Assembly (NCBI GenBank): GCA_937910835.1
Contig: CALEMG010000183.1
Coordinates: 1-12,111, forward strand
From: an uncultured Alphaproteobacteria bacterium
Lineage (GTDB): Bacteria > Pseudomonadota > Alphaproteobacteria > Sneathiellales > Sneathiellaceae
DNA: 12,111 nt
Direction: 5' to 3'
A model generated the notes under the pieces. That model did not search any database. It worked only from the letters and a program-made list of their open reading frames with translations, and was not told the DNA's origin. This document shows, in pieces, positions 1 through 8,104 of the stretch; within the stretch, counting starts at the first letter, position 1, and each line of letters starts with the position of its first letter. The translations under genes and the position numbers were made by a program.

Positions 1-99
1 GAAAAATAAGCCTCTGTTTTCCGGGAATTTCTGATTGTCATGGCGATGTTTATGTTTAAGAATCTAAACACCAAAACGAATCATGAAAGAAGCCCTGCG

Positions 100-648
100 A
101 TGGAATTTGATCTTGGCGCGCGACTGAGAAGTTTGCGAGAGCAGCATGGCCTGTCACAACGCGAACTCGCAAAAAGGTCCGGCGTAACCAATGGAACGAT
201 CTCAATGATCGAACAGAACCGAACCAGCCCGGCCGTCGGCTCACTCAAGAAAGTATTGGATGGCTTCCCGATTGGCCTCGCAGATTTCTTCGCCAATGAT
301 TTTTCATCGCGTCGCAAAATTTTCTATGAACGCGATGAACTGACGGATATTTCAGAAGGGAAAATCTCCTATCGGCAGGTCGGGCGCGACCTCACAGGGA
401 AAGCCTTGCAGGTTTTACATGAGGTCTACGCGCCCGGCGCCGACACGGGAAGAAATATGCTCTCCCATCAAGGGGAAGAGGCTGGCGTCGTCGTCAAAGG
501 CAGGTTGGAAGTAACCGTCGGAGCAGATAAAAAAATCCTGAAAGCCGGTGATGCCTATTACTTTGAAAGCCATCGCCCTCATCGGTTTCGAGCGTTAGGT
601 GAAGAAGAAGTTGTCGTTGTCAGTGCCTGCACACCGCCAAGTTTTTAA
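100..648 (+). CDS. XRE-cupin transcriptional regulator, PuuR-like
   Basis: A DNA-binding repressor-type protein of 182 residues. An N-terminal lambda-repressor-like helix-turn-helix covers about residues 7-61 (LSQRELAKRSGVTNGTIS, then IEQNRTSP). A C-terminal cupin sensor domain covers about 105-178, with the segment HQGEEAGVVVKGRLEV (H123, E126) and HRPHRF (H161) as likely ligand or metal positions. The architecture, length and end (SACTPPSF) closely match the E. coli putrescine-pathway repressor PuuR, so polyamine or related amine sensing is a reasonable inference. No polyamine genes are visible here, so the ligand is unknown. The frame is open back to an ATG at 40, but I prefer ATG 100: it has AAAGAAG 7 nt upstream and gives the family-like N-terminus. 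The gene converges on pyrD, with only 2 nt between the two stop codons. Confidence 0.85.
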   Translation: MEFDLGARLRSLREQHGLSQRELAKRSGVTNGTISMIEQNRTSPAVGSLKKVLDGFPIGLADFFANDFSSRRKIFYERDELTDISEGKISYRQVGRDLTGKALQVLHEVYAPGADTGRNMLSHQGEEAGVVVKGRLEVTVGADKKILKAGDAYYFESHRPHRFRALGEEEVVVVSACTPPSF

Positions 649-650
649 GG

Positions 651-1718
651 CTATAGCGGCGTATCAACGCCAACGACATCTTCAAGCGACCCGAAACCAT
701 CCTCTCGCAGCAACTTAGCCAAGCCCTTCGCGATTTCTGCCGCGACATACGGTCCCTTATAAATCATGGCAGTATAAAGCTGCAGAAGAGATGCGCCCGC
801 CCGAATACGCGCATATGCATCCTCTGCACTTTGAATACCACCGACCCCGACTATGGGTATCTTTCCTCGCGTCGCCTGATACATTTCTTTCAATACACCG
901 AGCGAGATATTCTTAAGCGGTTGGCCGCTCAGCCCACCCGTTTCCTTTTTCTGCGGATCGATGAGATTGTTGGGGCGGGTGATCGTCGTATTGCTGATAA
1001 TCAACCCGTCGATCTGGTGATCAATCACCGCCGCCGCTATATCTGCCTTGTCGGCGTCCGTCAAATCCGGCGCGATTTTAAGAAGTATGGGGAAAAAGGC
1101 TGCCTCTTTCTCTATCATGCTCCGACGCTTTTTGCTGATCCGGCCGAGCAAATCTTCCAACTCCGTCCGCCCTTGCAACGCCCGAAGGCCCGGCGTGTTG
1201 GGTGAGGAAATATTGACAGTAATATAACTGGCGCGGGGCGCAAGCCTTTCCATTCCCGTCACATAATCCGCGATCCGGTCGGCACTGTCTTTATTCGCCC
1301 CGAGGTTCGCACCAACGATCAGTGAGGGCGGCCTCTTCTCAAAATTTTGTGCGGCCTCCTCGAGTCCCTTGTTATTAAATCCGAGGCGGTTGATGACCGC
1401 CTCGTCCTGCGTAAGACGGAAAATTCTGGGTTTGGGATTTCCCGGCTGTGGCCGCGGAGTGACACTGCCCGCTTCCAGAAACCCAAAGCCCAGGCCAGAC
1501 AAGCCAGACAGAACTTCCGCATTCTTGTCATATCCGGCCGCAAGCCCGATTGGATTGGGAAAATCGAGGCCAAAAACGTTGGTCCTAAGAATTGGATCGA
1601 CTGCATTGTCGACATGAGGAAGCAGTCCGTTTTTGAGAGCCCGGATCGACAGATTATGCGCCTTTTCCGCCTCCATCGAGAAAAGAAACGGGCGTGCAAT
1701 ATTATAGAATCTGCCCAC
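651..1718 (-). CDS. pyrD: Dihydroorotate dehydrogenase (quinone), class 2
   Basis: Oxidises dihydroorotate to orotate in de novo pyrimidine synthesis, passing electrons through FMN to membrane quinone. The product has 355 residues, a normal class 2 length, including the N-terminal membrane-associating extension (about residues 1-45) that distinguishes class 2 from soluble class 1 enzymes. Visible family segments are GLAAGYDKNAEV (58-69), EAGSVTPRPQPGNPKPRIFR (82-101), NRLGFNNKG (110-118), NISSPNTPGLR (169-179, with S172 as the expected catalytic base), KIAPDLT, NTTI, GGLSGQPLK and the FMN-phosphate site GVGGIQSAEDA (291-301). The start is GTG at 1718: the same frame has the upstream gene's TAA two codons before it, and a GGAG lies about 11 nt upstream. 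It is the second gene of an operon with the DUF952 gene, 3 nt downstream of that gene's stop. Confidence 0.96.
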   Translation of the reverse strand: MGRFYNIARPFLFSMEAEKAHNLSIRALKNGLLPHVDNAVDPILRTNVFGLDFPNPIGLAAGYDKNAEVLSGLSGLGFGFLEAGSVTPRPQPGNPKPRIFRLTQDEAVINRLGFNNKGLEEAAQNFEKRPPSLIVGANLGANKDSADRIADYVTGMERLAPRASYITVNISSPNTPGLRALQGRTELEDLLGRISKKRRSMIEKEAAFFPILLKIAPDLTDADKADIAAAVIDHQIDGLIISNTTITRPNNLIDPQKKETGGLSGQPLKNISLGVLKEMYQATRGKIPIVGVGGIQSAEDAYARIRAGASLLQLYTAMIYKGPYVAAEIAKGLAKLLREDGFGSLEDVVGVDTPL

Positions 1719-1721
1719 CTG

Positions 1722-2063
1722 TTATTCCAGCTCCGGAAAAATGTGAAGGTTATCGGGGCCGAGAGGTAAATCTACCGCGGCTGTCACCAGCGTCGGATCA
1801 AGTGGGCCATAAAGGTGCGGAAACAAAATTCCGCCGCGCGCCGGCTCCCATTTCAGGCGATCTCCCAGAGCATCTGCATTAACGGATATCAGCAACAGAT
1901 TTTCAACGCCGCTCCGATGTTTTGCCGCACTTTCAACAACAGTATCACACGACGAAAAATGTATGAATCCATCCACCTTGTCCGCAGCGGTGCCCTCATA
2001 AGTGCCCGCTTCCAACGCCGCTCGCCAGTCTGCCTTATCCGCCATATGGTAAATGATTGTCAT
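1722..2063 (-). CDS. DUF952 family protein
   Basis: A small soluble protein of 113 residues from the preferred start (MTIIYHMADKADW). It shows the family's hallmark IYH near the N-terminus, GFIHFSS in the middle, and the conserved WEP and FPHLYGPL segments near the C-terminus. The biochemical role is not established. My recollection is that the family has been placed with ADP-ribosyltransferase-like folds, which fits a conserved His on the first strand, but no activity can be claimed from this sequence. The frame extends to 2093, but ATG 2063 is preferred: it has GGAAGAGAG just upstream and gives the usual family N-terminus. It is the first gene of a tight operon with pyrD. That pairing is, to my knowledge, common in Alphaproteobacteria, and its meaning for pyrimidine synthesis is unknown. 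Confidence 0.85.
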   Translation of the reverse strand: MTIIYHMADKADWRAALEAGTYEGTAADKVDGFIHFSSCDTVVESAAKHRSGVENLLLISVNADALGDRLKWEPARGGILFPHLYGPLDPTLVTAAVDLPLGPDNLHIFPELE

Positions 2064-2227
2064 CTGTTTCTCTCTTCCACAGCCTTGCCGCATAACTACA
2101 GGATGGTCTGGCGTTTGAGAAGGGAAAACAACTATCTGTGATAGATGCTGGCCGCGCGGCGCTTGCCTGCGCCAACGATTATCTGATAGAGCTTTTAGAT
2201 TACATGACTAAAAAGGGTGCTCCGACA

Positions 2228-3073
2228 ATGGCAGGTGTCTTTTTCTATAACGGCGATTGGTATGATGAAAGTCCGCGGGTAACTGGTCCGATGGAGCATG
2301 CTTTCTGGATGTCCTCAACAGTTTTTGATGGCGCCCGGTCTTTTCAGGGCATGGCCCCTGACCTTGATAAACATTGCGCCCGATTGGCTCGCTCCGCCAG
2401 AGCGCTCGGATTTGAGCCAACCATGGAAACCGAAGAGGTGCTTGATCTTTGTACGCAGGCTGTTCGCAAGCTGCCTAAAGAATCGGAACTCTATATTCGT
2501 CCCATGTATTTCGCGCGCGGCGGCTTTATCGATCCGGAGCCGGACAGTGCCGAGTTTATTCTCGCTGTTTATGATAGCCCCATGCCGGATGCTGACGGCT
2601 TCTCCGCTCATTTTGCGCAAGAGCGGCGCCCAGCGCGAGACATGGCACCGACGGACGCCAAGGCCTCCTGTCTTTACCCCAATTCGGGACGGGCAGTTGC
2701 GGCTGCCCGCAAAGCCGGTTTCGATAATGCGATCCTGATGGATGCCAATGACAATGTTGCGGAATTTGCTACCTCCAACATCTGGACGGTGAAAGACGGC
2801 GTCGCCTTTACGCCCGCCGCGACCGGCTGTTTCCTTGCCGGCATCACGCGAGAGCGGGTCAAAATTCTGGCGGATGCCGCCGGAATCGAGGTTCAGGAAA
2901 CATTCATGTCACGCGAAGACGTCATGAATGCGGATGAAATTTTCAACAGCGGTAACTTCGGCAAGATCATGCCGGTCACCCGCGTTGAGGGTCGCGAACT
3001 GCAGCCCGGCCCCGTCGCCATGAAGCTGCGTGCAATGTATATGGAATTCGCTCGCGACAGCCAGCTCTTCTAA
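2228..3073 (+). CDS. Aminotransferase, PLP fold type IV (branched-chain type)
   Basis: A pyridoxal-phosphate aminotransferase of 281 residues from ATG 2228. The fold-type IV pattern is clear: the N-terminal FDGARSFQG (33-41), the likely Schiff-base lysine K145 in DAKASCLYPNSGRA, the PLP-ring-contacting glutamate E179 in VAEFATSNIW, and the phosphate-binding loop TGCFLAGITRERV (199-211). This order matches branched-chain aminotransferases and their relatives, so transamination of Leu/Ile/Val with 2-oxoglutarate is the first guess. The N-terminus (MAGVFFYNGDWYDESPRVTG) and the SNIW segment differ from classic IlvE, so a paralogue of other substrate range, such as a D-amino-acid or aromatic aminotransferase, is possible. 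The frame is open back to 2138 with another ATG at 2204. ATG 2228 is chosen because AAAAGGG precedes it and the conserved sequence begins there. It diverges from DUF952-pyrD and converges on lysS. Confidence 0.85.
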   Translation: MAGVFFYNGDWYDESPRVTGPMEHAFWMSSTVFDGARSFQGMAPDLDKHCARLARSARALGFEPTMETEEVLDLCTQAVRKLPKESELYIRPMYFARGGFIDPEPDSAEFILAVYDSPMPDADGFSAHFAQERRPARDMAPTDAKASCLYPNSGRAVAAARKAGFDNAILMDANDNVAEFATSNIWTVKDGVAFTPAATGCFLAGITRERVKILADAAGIEVQETFMSREDVMNADEIFNSGNFGKIMPVTRVEGRELQPGPVAMKLRAMYMEFARDSQLF

Positions 3074-3089
3074 ATGAAAGAGAGGAGGG

Positions 3090-4679
3090 CTATGCAGCCC
3101 CCAAATCCTCGCCTGCCAGCACGCGCTCGATAAGCTGAATGGTTTCTTTCACGCCATAAAGTGCAATGAAGGAACCCATCCGCGGGCCTTGTGATTGACC
3201 GAGCAGAATTTCATAAAGCGCCTTGAACCAATCACGGAGGTTTTCAAAATCGTTTTCATTGCCGACCTTGAAGACCTCATTCTGGATATCCGCCGCCGCT
3301 ACTCCGTCGGGCAACTCTTTAAGTGACACAACTAGCTGTTCCAACGCCTTGCGTTCCTTTTCCGTCGGCAGGCGATACTCCTTCGACGGCTTGACGAAGT
3401 CATGATAGTAAGAAATCGCATAGCCAACGAGCTTATCAAGCTCTGGATTAGTCTCAGGTGTTGCGCCATTCGCATAGCGAGAGATGAACCCCCACAGCAC
3501 GGAGGGTTCATGCGCATTCACAACCGCCGCCAGGTTTAGCAAAATACCAAAGGTGATTGGCAGACCCTCACTCGGCGGATTGCCGGAATGGATATGCCAG
3601 ACCGGATTGGCATATTGCTGTTTCGCTTCTTGCGTCGGGAATTTCTCCAGAAACGTGAAATACTCATCGACAGCCTTCGGTATCACGTCGAAATGCAGGC
3701 GCTTCGCCTTCTTCGGGCTCTGATACATGTAGAGTGACAGGCTCTCAGGCGACGCATATTTCAGCCATTCCTCAATGGTGATGCCATTGCCCTTCGACTT
3801 CGATATTTTCTTCCCCTCCTGATCGAGGAAGAGCTCGTAGTTAAATCCTTCCGGCGGCTTCTTGCCCATAATCCGGACAATCTTGCTGGAAAGGGTCACA
3901 CTGTCGATCAGGTCCTTTCCTGCCATTTCATAGTCAACGTCCAGCGCATGCCAGCGCATCGCCCAGTCGACCTTCCATTGCAGCTTGCAATGACCGCCAG
4001 TCACAGGAACGGATACGTCTTCATCCGTTTCCGGGTCCTTATAGGTGACGGTTCCGGCCGCTTCATCCCGTGCAACAATCGGCACCTGCAGCACCTCGCC
4101 TGAGCGAGGGCAGATGGGCAGAAAGGGCGAATAGGTCGCTCTCCGTTCCGGTCACAATGTCGGCAGGATCACGTTGATGATGGCATCATAGTGCTTCAGG
4201 ACCAGCATTAAACTCTCATCGAATTCCCCCGATTTGTAACATTCAGTCGAGGAACGGAACTCATAGTCGAACCCGAACTGATCGAGAAAAGCCTTAAGTC
4301 GGGCATTATTGTGCTCGCCAAAGCTGTTATGCGTCCCGAACGGGTCCGGCACCTGCGTCAGGGGCTTGTTAAGGTTGGCAGACAAAAGCTCCTGATTGGG
4401 CACATTGTCGGGTACCTTGCGAAGCCCGTCCATATCGTCAGAAAAGGCAATCAACCGGGTTGGAATATCCGAAAGGATACTGAAGGCATGGCGCACCATG
4501 GACGTCCGCGCCACCTCCCCGAATGTACCGATATGAGGCAGGCCAGACGGACCGTATCCGGTCTCGAACAGAACATAACCTTTTTCGGGCGCTCCTTTGG
4601 CATAGCGATCCACAAGTTTTTTTGCCTCGACAAAAGCCCAGGAGTTGCTCGATAGTGCAATTTCCGCGTCCGATGACAT
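3090..4679 (-). pseudogene. lysS: Class I lysyl-tRNA synthetase, interrupted by one in-frame TGA
   Basis: Would attach lysine to tRNA(Lys) in the cytoplasm. This is the archaeal-type class I enzyme used by many Alphaproteobacteria instead of class II LysS. The gene spans 529 codons, normal for the family. The N-terminal half holds the ATP-binding HIGH-type motif PHIGTFGE (48-55), [11 protein letters not shown] (80-90) and [10 protein letters not shown]. The C-terminal half holds KISKSKGNG (KMSKS-type, codons 291-299) and an all-helical anticodon-binding region. Codon 176 is TGA (4152-4154), but the same frame continues after it as [20 protein letters not shown] with no frameshift, so the coding capacity is otherwise complete. 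Glycine (GGA) is the residue I would expect there, one base away. Read strictly it yields a 175-residue fragment with HIGH and a separate part with KMSKS, neither likely active alone. It may be a true nonsense mutation, a sequence error, or readthrough. The ATG at 4679 has GAGG upstream and a good promoter. Confidence 0.9.
4152..4154 (-). other. In-frame TGA codon within lysS (codon 176)
   Basis: The minus strand reads CCG ACA TTG TGA CCG GAA CGG, that is P-T-L-stop-P-E-R. Protein sequence typical of class I lysyl-tRNA synthetases lies on both sides in one frame. A single G-to-T change from GGA would give this. The codon is followed by C, a context known to terminate inefficiently (the prfB frameshift site also uses TGA followed by C). 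TGA is the plain stop of the helicase, TerB and CHAD genes in this window, so a general code change is not supported. Confidence 0.9.
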
Positions 4680-4719
4680 TATAAACCTCGTTGGAAGAAT
4701 GGATCACTAGAAAGCGCGG

Positions 4720-4748
4720 AATGTAGGCGCACAAACAGGTGCCGTCAA
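4720..4748 (-). promoter_or_regulatory. Candidate sigma-70 promoter for lysS
   Basis: On the minus strand a -35 box TTGACG (plus-strand 4743-4748) is followed after exactly 17 nt by a -10 box TACATT (4720-4725). These match the consensus at five of six and four of six positions. The start point would fall about 30-35 nt before the lysS ATG at 4679. The element lies in the 85-nt gap shared with the divergent helicase gene, whose own promoter I cannot place with confidence. Confidence 0.6.
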
Positions 4749-4764
4749 CGATCGCAAGGCAAAT

Positions 4765-7569
4765 TTGCATGCGCAAATGGGAAAAATGACTGAAAAAAGT
4801 AACAACAGCCCTGCTTATGGAGAAATCAAGCTGCCCGACGCACCTGTTCTGGTGCTCGGCGGGGATGGCGGATACTGGCTGACAACAGATGGCGAGATGG
4901 CAAAAACCAGCCTTGACGAAGCGGCGGCCCGTGTCGTTAGCCAACCACCGTTACTCGTTCATCGGCTTAATGTGGCGCGGCGACTTGGCATTAATCCCTT
5001 CCCTGCCTTTGACCTTCTGGAGCTATTTGCCTTCGCCTTTCCTGCTCAGCAATGCTTACCGACGGCAAGAGGGATCGCGGGGGCTCTCGATCTGGACGTA
5101 ACAACCGATCCAGAAGAGCAGACCCTAACTCTGTTCGAAGCCGCAAATTCTATTTTAAATAATTTAACCGGTTTAAATGAAAAAGAACGCATTGAGACTT
5201 CTGCGATTGCCATGACAATGGGTCAGGCCGGATGGAACTGGGCGCCGGCGGTTCTTGCCGCCGTTGGAATGCCGGAAAGCCGGGAGCGCTTCGGCGGTCT
5301 GGATAGCTGGCGGAGCCTCTCCGAATGGGCGGACTATGCGCCGGAGCCGCCGCCAGATGACATCGCCATCAGCGAGATCGAGGCGCGGGAGCGGCTGAAG
5401 GAAATGCTGGGAGATAATTCAGAGGCAAGGCCGCAGCAGGCGGATTTCAGCGCCCTCACCTCCCATGCATTTGTCCCGCGTGACCAGGCAGACGCCCCAA
5501 ATCTCGTTCTTGCGGAGGCTGGTACCGGTACGGGAAAGACGATAGGGTATATTGCTCCCGCCAGCCTTTGGGCGGAAAAGAATGGTGCAGCGGTCTGGAT
5601 ATCAACCTATACAAAAAACCTGCAGCGACAGATCGATGATGAGCTAAACCGTCTTTACCCAAATCCGGCGGAAAAAATGGAGAAGGCAGTCATTCGGAAG
5701 GGACGGGAAAACTACCTCTGCCTTCTTAATTTTGAAGAAGCTTTGCAAGGCGGTGCAGCGCCAAAATCGGAGCAGATTGTTCAGGGCCTCGTCGCAAGAT
5801 GGATATCGGCGACCCGCGATGGCGACATGGTGGGCGGAGATTTCCCAAGCTGGCTGCTGGAGCTTGAAGGACGGCCCCGCGTTACCCGTCTTGCTGACCG
5901 GCGGGGGGAATGCATCTACTCCGCCTGCCCGCATTATCGCAAGTGCTTCATCGAGAAATCGGGCCGCAAGGCGCGAAAAGCAGATATCGTGATCGCCAAT
6001 CATGCCCTTGTGATGATCAATGGAGCGACTAGGCCCGATGACCCTTACCTTCCGAAACGCTATGTATTCGATGAGGGCCATCATTTGTTTGATGCCGCCG
6101 ATAGCGCCTTTGCAGCGCACTTAACCGGACAGGAAACGGCGGAATTGCGCCGCTGGATCGCCGGTAGTGACGCAGGACGCAAAAGCAGGATGCGCGGCCT
6201 TGAAAATCGTATTGGGGATCTTATCGGGGATGATGAGAAGGGCGTTGAGGCCCTTCAAAAGGCCATGCGGGCGGCGCGCCGGTTGCCAACTGATGGCTGG
6301 CCCGCCCGCGTCCGCGATGGCGCACCAAGCGGCCCGATGGAAGAACTGCTTAGCTTTATCCGGAGCCAGGTTCTTGCAAGATGCCGACAGCCGGATAGCC
6401 CCTACTCAATTGAATGTACAATCGATGACATCCTGCCCGGTTTGGCAGACGCAGCCGAGAAACTGGACAAAGCCCTGAGCGGCCTGGCCGGACCGATGAC
6501 GACCCTCGGCAAAATACTACTTAACCGACTGGACACAGAAGCGGAGGATCTGGATAGCGCCACGCGCCACCGGATCGATGCCGCCGTGCAGGGCATCACA
6601 CGCCGTGTCACGATGAATATCGCCCCATGGCGCGCCATGCTAAAGGAAATTGAAAACCCGACCCCTGACGGTTTCGTCGACTGGTTCGCGATTGAGCGCA
6701 TCGGCGGGCGCGAGCTTGATCTTGGATACTACAGAAGCTATGTCGATCCGACACTTCCCTTTGCCGAAACCATTCTGAAAAAAGCCCATGGCGCTGTCAT
6801 TACCTCCGCAACTCTGCGTGATAACAATGATGAAGAGGAAAACTGGCAATCGGCGGATATGCGCACGGGCGCGCATCATATGGTGCTGCCGCCGATGCGT
6901 GCGCATTTTGCCTCACCCTTTGATTTTGCCGATCAAACTCGGGTTATAGTAGTCACGGATGTCCGTCGTGATCATATGAAGGAAGTGTCTGCCGCTTACC
7001 GCGAATTATTCATCGCGAGTGGTGGTGGCGCCCTCGGGCTCTTTACAGCGATCTGGCGCTTGCGTGCCGTGCATGAGAATATCAGGAGGCCTCTCGCCGC
7101 CGCTGGATATGATCTTTATGCACAGCATCAGGATGCGCTGGATACCTCAACCCTTGTCGATATCTTCCGAGAAGAAGAAAATTCGATCCTGCTCGGCACA
7201 GATGCTGTCCGGGATGGCGTCGATGTACCGGGCCGCTCCTTGCGCCTGCTGGTCTTCGACCGGCTCCCCTGGCCGCGCCCCGACATCAAACACAAGGTCC
7301 GCAAGAAGGCGTTCGGCGGGAGCAAATATGACGACAAGCTGACCCGCCTTAAACTGAAGCAGGCCTATGGGCGTTTGCTCCGGCGGGAAAATGACTTTGG
7401 TGTTTTTGTAATGCTCGATAGCATGATGCCCTCTCGTCTTGCCTCCGCCTTTCCGCCGGAAGTCGAAATCCATCGGCTGGGCCTGAAAGAAGCGATTACG
7501 CTTACTCGGAATTTTATTTCCGAAAAAGAACAGTCGTTAAAGAAAATATCATTGGATAATCGAGATTGA
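4765..7569 (+). CDS. ATP-dependent DNA helicase, DinG/XPD (Rad3-like) family with Fe-S cluster
   Basis: A large superfamily 2 helicase of 934 residues, probably acting 5'-to-3' on damaged, forked or R-loop DNA as DinG does. The Walker A motif is EAGTGTGKT (251-259, K258). The Walker B box is DEGHH (436-440) in place of the usual DEAH. Four cysteines between them (C319, C383, C388, C394) are spaced as in the 4Fe-4S domain of DinG/XPD. Later come the SAT motif TSATLR, and DGVDVPG and QAYGRLLRRENDFG, which correspond to helicase motifs V-VI. The first ~170 residues are not helicase. LVHRLNVARRLGINPFPAFDLLELFAF loosely recalls the DnaQ-like exonuclease domain fused to Firmicute DinG, but without an evident DEDD set, so it would be inactive. 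The start is uncertain: TTG 4765 has AAGG 6 nt upstream, while ATG 4777 and ATG 4786 have poorer spacing. The stop is TGA. It diverges from lysS. Confidence 0.88.
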   Translation: MHAQMGKMTEKSNNSPAYGEIKLPDAPVLVLGGDGGYWLTTDGEMAKTSLDEAAARVVSQPPLLVHRLNVARRLGINPFPAFDLLELFAFAFPAQQCLPTARGIAGALDLDVTTDPEEQTLTLFEAANSILNNLTGLNEKERIETSAIAMTMGQAGWNWAPAVLAAVGMPESRERFGGLDSWRSLSEWADYAPEPPPDDIAISEIEARERLKEMLGDNSEARPQQADFSALTSHAFVPRDQADAPNLVLAEAGTGTGKTIGYIAPASLWAEKNGAAVWISTYTKNLQRQIDDELNRLYPNPAEKMEKAVIRKGRENYLCLLNFEEALQGGAAPKSEQIVQGLVARWISATRDGDMVGGDFPSWLLELEGRPRVTRLADRRGECIYSACPHYRKCFIEKSGRKARKADIVIANHALVMINGATRPDDPYLPKRYVFDEGHHLFDAADSAFAAHLTGQETAELRRWIAGSDAGRKSRMRGLENRIGDLIGDDEKGVEALQKAMRAARRLPTDGWPARVRDGAPSGPMEELLSFIRSQVLARCRQPDSPYSIECTIDDILPGLADAAEKLDKALSGLAGPMTTLGKILLNRLDTEAEDLDSATRHRIDAAVQGITRRVTMNIAPWRAMLKEIENPTPDGFVDWFAIERIGGRELDLGYYRSYVDPTLPFAETILKKAHGAVITSATLRDNNDEEENWQSADMRTGAHHMVLPPMRAHFASPFDFADQTRVIVVTDVRRDHMKEVSAAYRELFIASGGGALGLFTAIWRLRAVHENIRRPLAAAGYDLYAQHQDALDTSTLVDIFREEENSILLGTDAVRDGVDVPGRSLRLLVFDRLPWPRPDIKHKVRKKAFGGSKYDDKLTRLKLKQAYGRLLRRENDFGVFVMLDSMMPSRLASAFPPEVEIHRLGLKEAITLTRNFISEKEQSLKKISLDNRD

Positions 7570-7620
7570 ACCTCATATCCTGTGGGTAGTTGTTTCATTC
7601 CAGACCGGAGATACTGTCGC

Positions 7621-8031
7621 ATGACGACGCTTAACCTGCACACCGCCCTTATTTCAACAATGGTAATTGTATCCGCTGCAGACCGTGAAATGACGGACAG
7701 GGAGCTGTTCACAATTGGCGAGATTGTCCGCACCCTTCCCGTGTTTGCCGATTATGAGGAAGAGCATCTTCCGGATGATGCGACGACATGCGTAGATATG
7801 CTGAACGGGGATCAGAAACTGGACGAAATCATCGGCAAGATCCGCGCTGTCCTGCCGAAAAAGATATATGACACTGCCTATGCGCTTGCCTGCGACGTGG
7901 CGGTTTCTGACGGACAGTTGAGTCAGGAAGAGCTACGCATGCTTGAAATGCTTCGCCATGGTCTGGATGTTGACCGCCTGACCGCCGCCGCCATTGAGCG
8001 TGGTTCCGCAGTCCGTTACGCGCGCCCCTGA
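7621..8031 (+). CDS. TerB-like protein (tellurite-resistance TerB family)
   Basis: A small all-helical protein of 136 residues. It has the acidic motif typical of TerB domains near the N-terminus, SAADREMTDRE (18-28, with D21, E23, D26, E28), and again in the second half, VAVSDGQLSQEE (93-104). These paired clusters form the presumed metal-binding surface in the family. Despite the family name, isolated TerB-like proteins of this type are widespread and not shown to confer tellurite resistance. No other ter genes are present here. The frame opens at a GTG at 7582, but ATG 7621 is chosen because CCGGAGA lies upstream and the conserved domain begins there. It lies 51 nt after the helicase stop on the same strand, so co-transcription is possible. 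The stop is TGA. Confidence 0.78.
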   Translation: MTTLNLHTALISTMVIVSAADREMTDRELFTIGEIVRTLPVFADYEEEHLPDDATTCVDMLNGDQKLDEIIGKIRAVLPKKIYDTAYALACDVAVSDGQLSQEELRMLEMLRHGLDVDRLTAAAIERGSAVRYARP

Positions 8032-8043
8032 TCCAACAAATAT

Positions 8044-8072
8044 TTGCCAAAAGACTGACATCCGATAATAAT
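8044..8072 (+). promoter_or_regulatory. Candidate sigma-70 promoter before the truncated dehydrogenase gene
   Basis: TTGCCA (8044-8049) is followed after 17 nt by AATAAT (8067-8072), within an A/T-rich stretch unlike its surroundings. An overlapping GATAAT (8064-8069) would give a 14-nt spacer, which is less likely. The downstream gene starts at 8105 with GGGAGAG 8-14 nt before it. This is from sequence alone. Confidence 0.4.
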
Positions 8073-8104
8073 CCTTTTTAATAATAAAAGAGGGAGAGTT
8101 ATGA

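Noticed and set aside
40..99. N-terminal extension of the XRE-cupin regulator from ATG 40
   Set aside because: The extra 20 residues do not look like the family, there is no good ribosome site before 40, and ATG 100 has one.
1347..1769. 140-residue plus-strand reading frame antisense to pyrD
   Set aside because: pyrD is unmistakable over the whole stretch; the antisense frame shows no family features.
2138..2227. Longer aminotransferase starting at 2138 or 2204
   Set aside because: The extra residues are not family-like, and the best ribosome site and the conserved N-terminus both point to 2228.
3081..3105. GGGCT-ATGC-AGCCC hairpin at the convergent ends of the aminotransferase and lysS genes, considered as a terminator
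   Set aside because: The stem is only 5 bp, overlaps the lysS stop codon, and no T-run follows on either strand.
3090..4679. General reassignment of TGA to a sense codon in this organism
   Set aside because: TGA terminates the helicase, TerB-like and CHAD genes here, and tryptophan is encoded by TGG throughout.
4438..4944. 168-residue minus-strand reading frame across the lysS start
   Set aside because: It overlaps lysS and the helicase start in another frame, contains the lysS promoter, and resembles no protein family I know.
5644..6120. 158-residue reading frame antisense to the helicase
   Set aside because: It lies wholly opposite the Fe-S and DEGH coding region of the helicase and shows no domain; it is a by-product of codon bias.
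7621..8031. Tellurite-resistance operon
   Set aside because: Only a single TerB-like gene is present; no terA, terC, terD, terE or terZ-like genes are in view.
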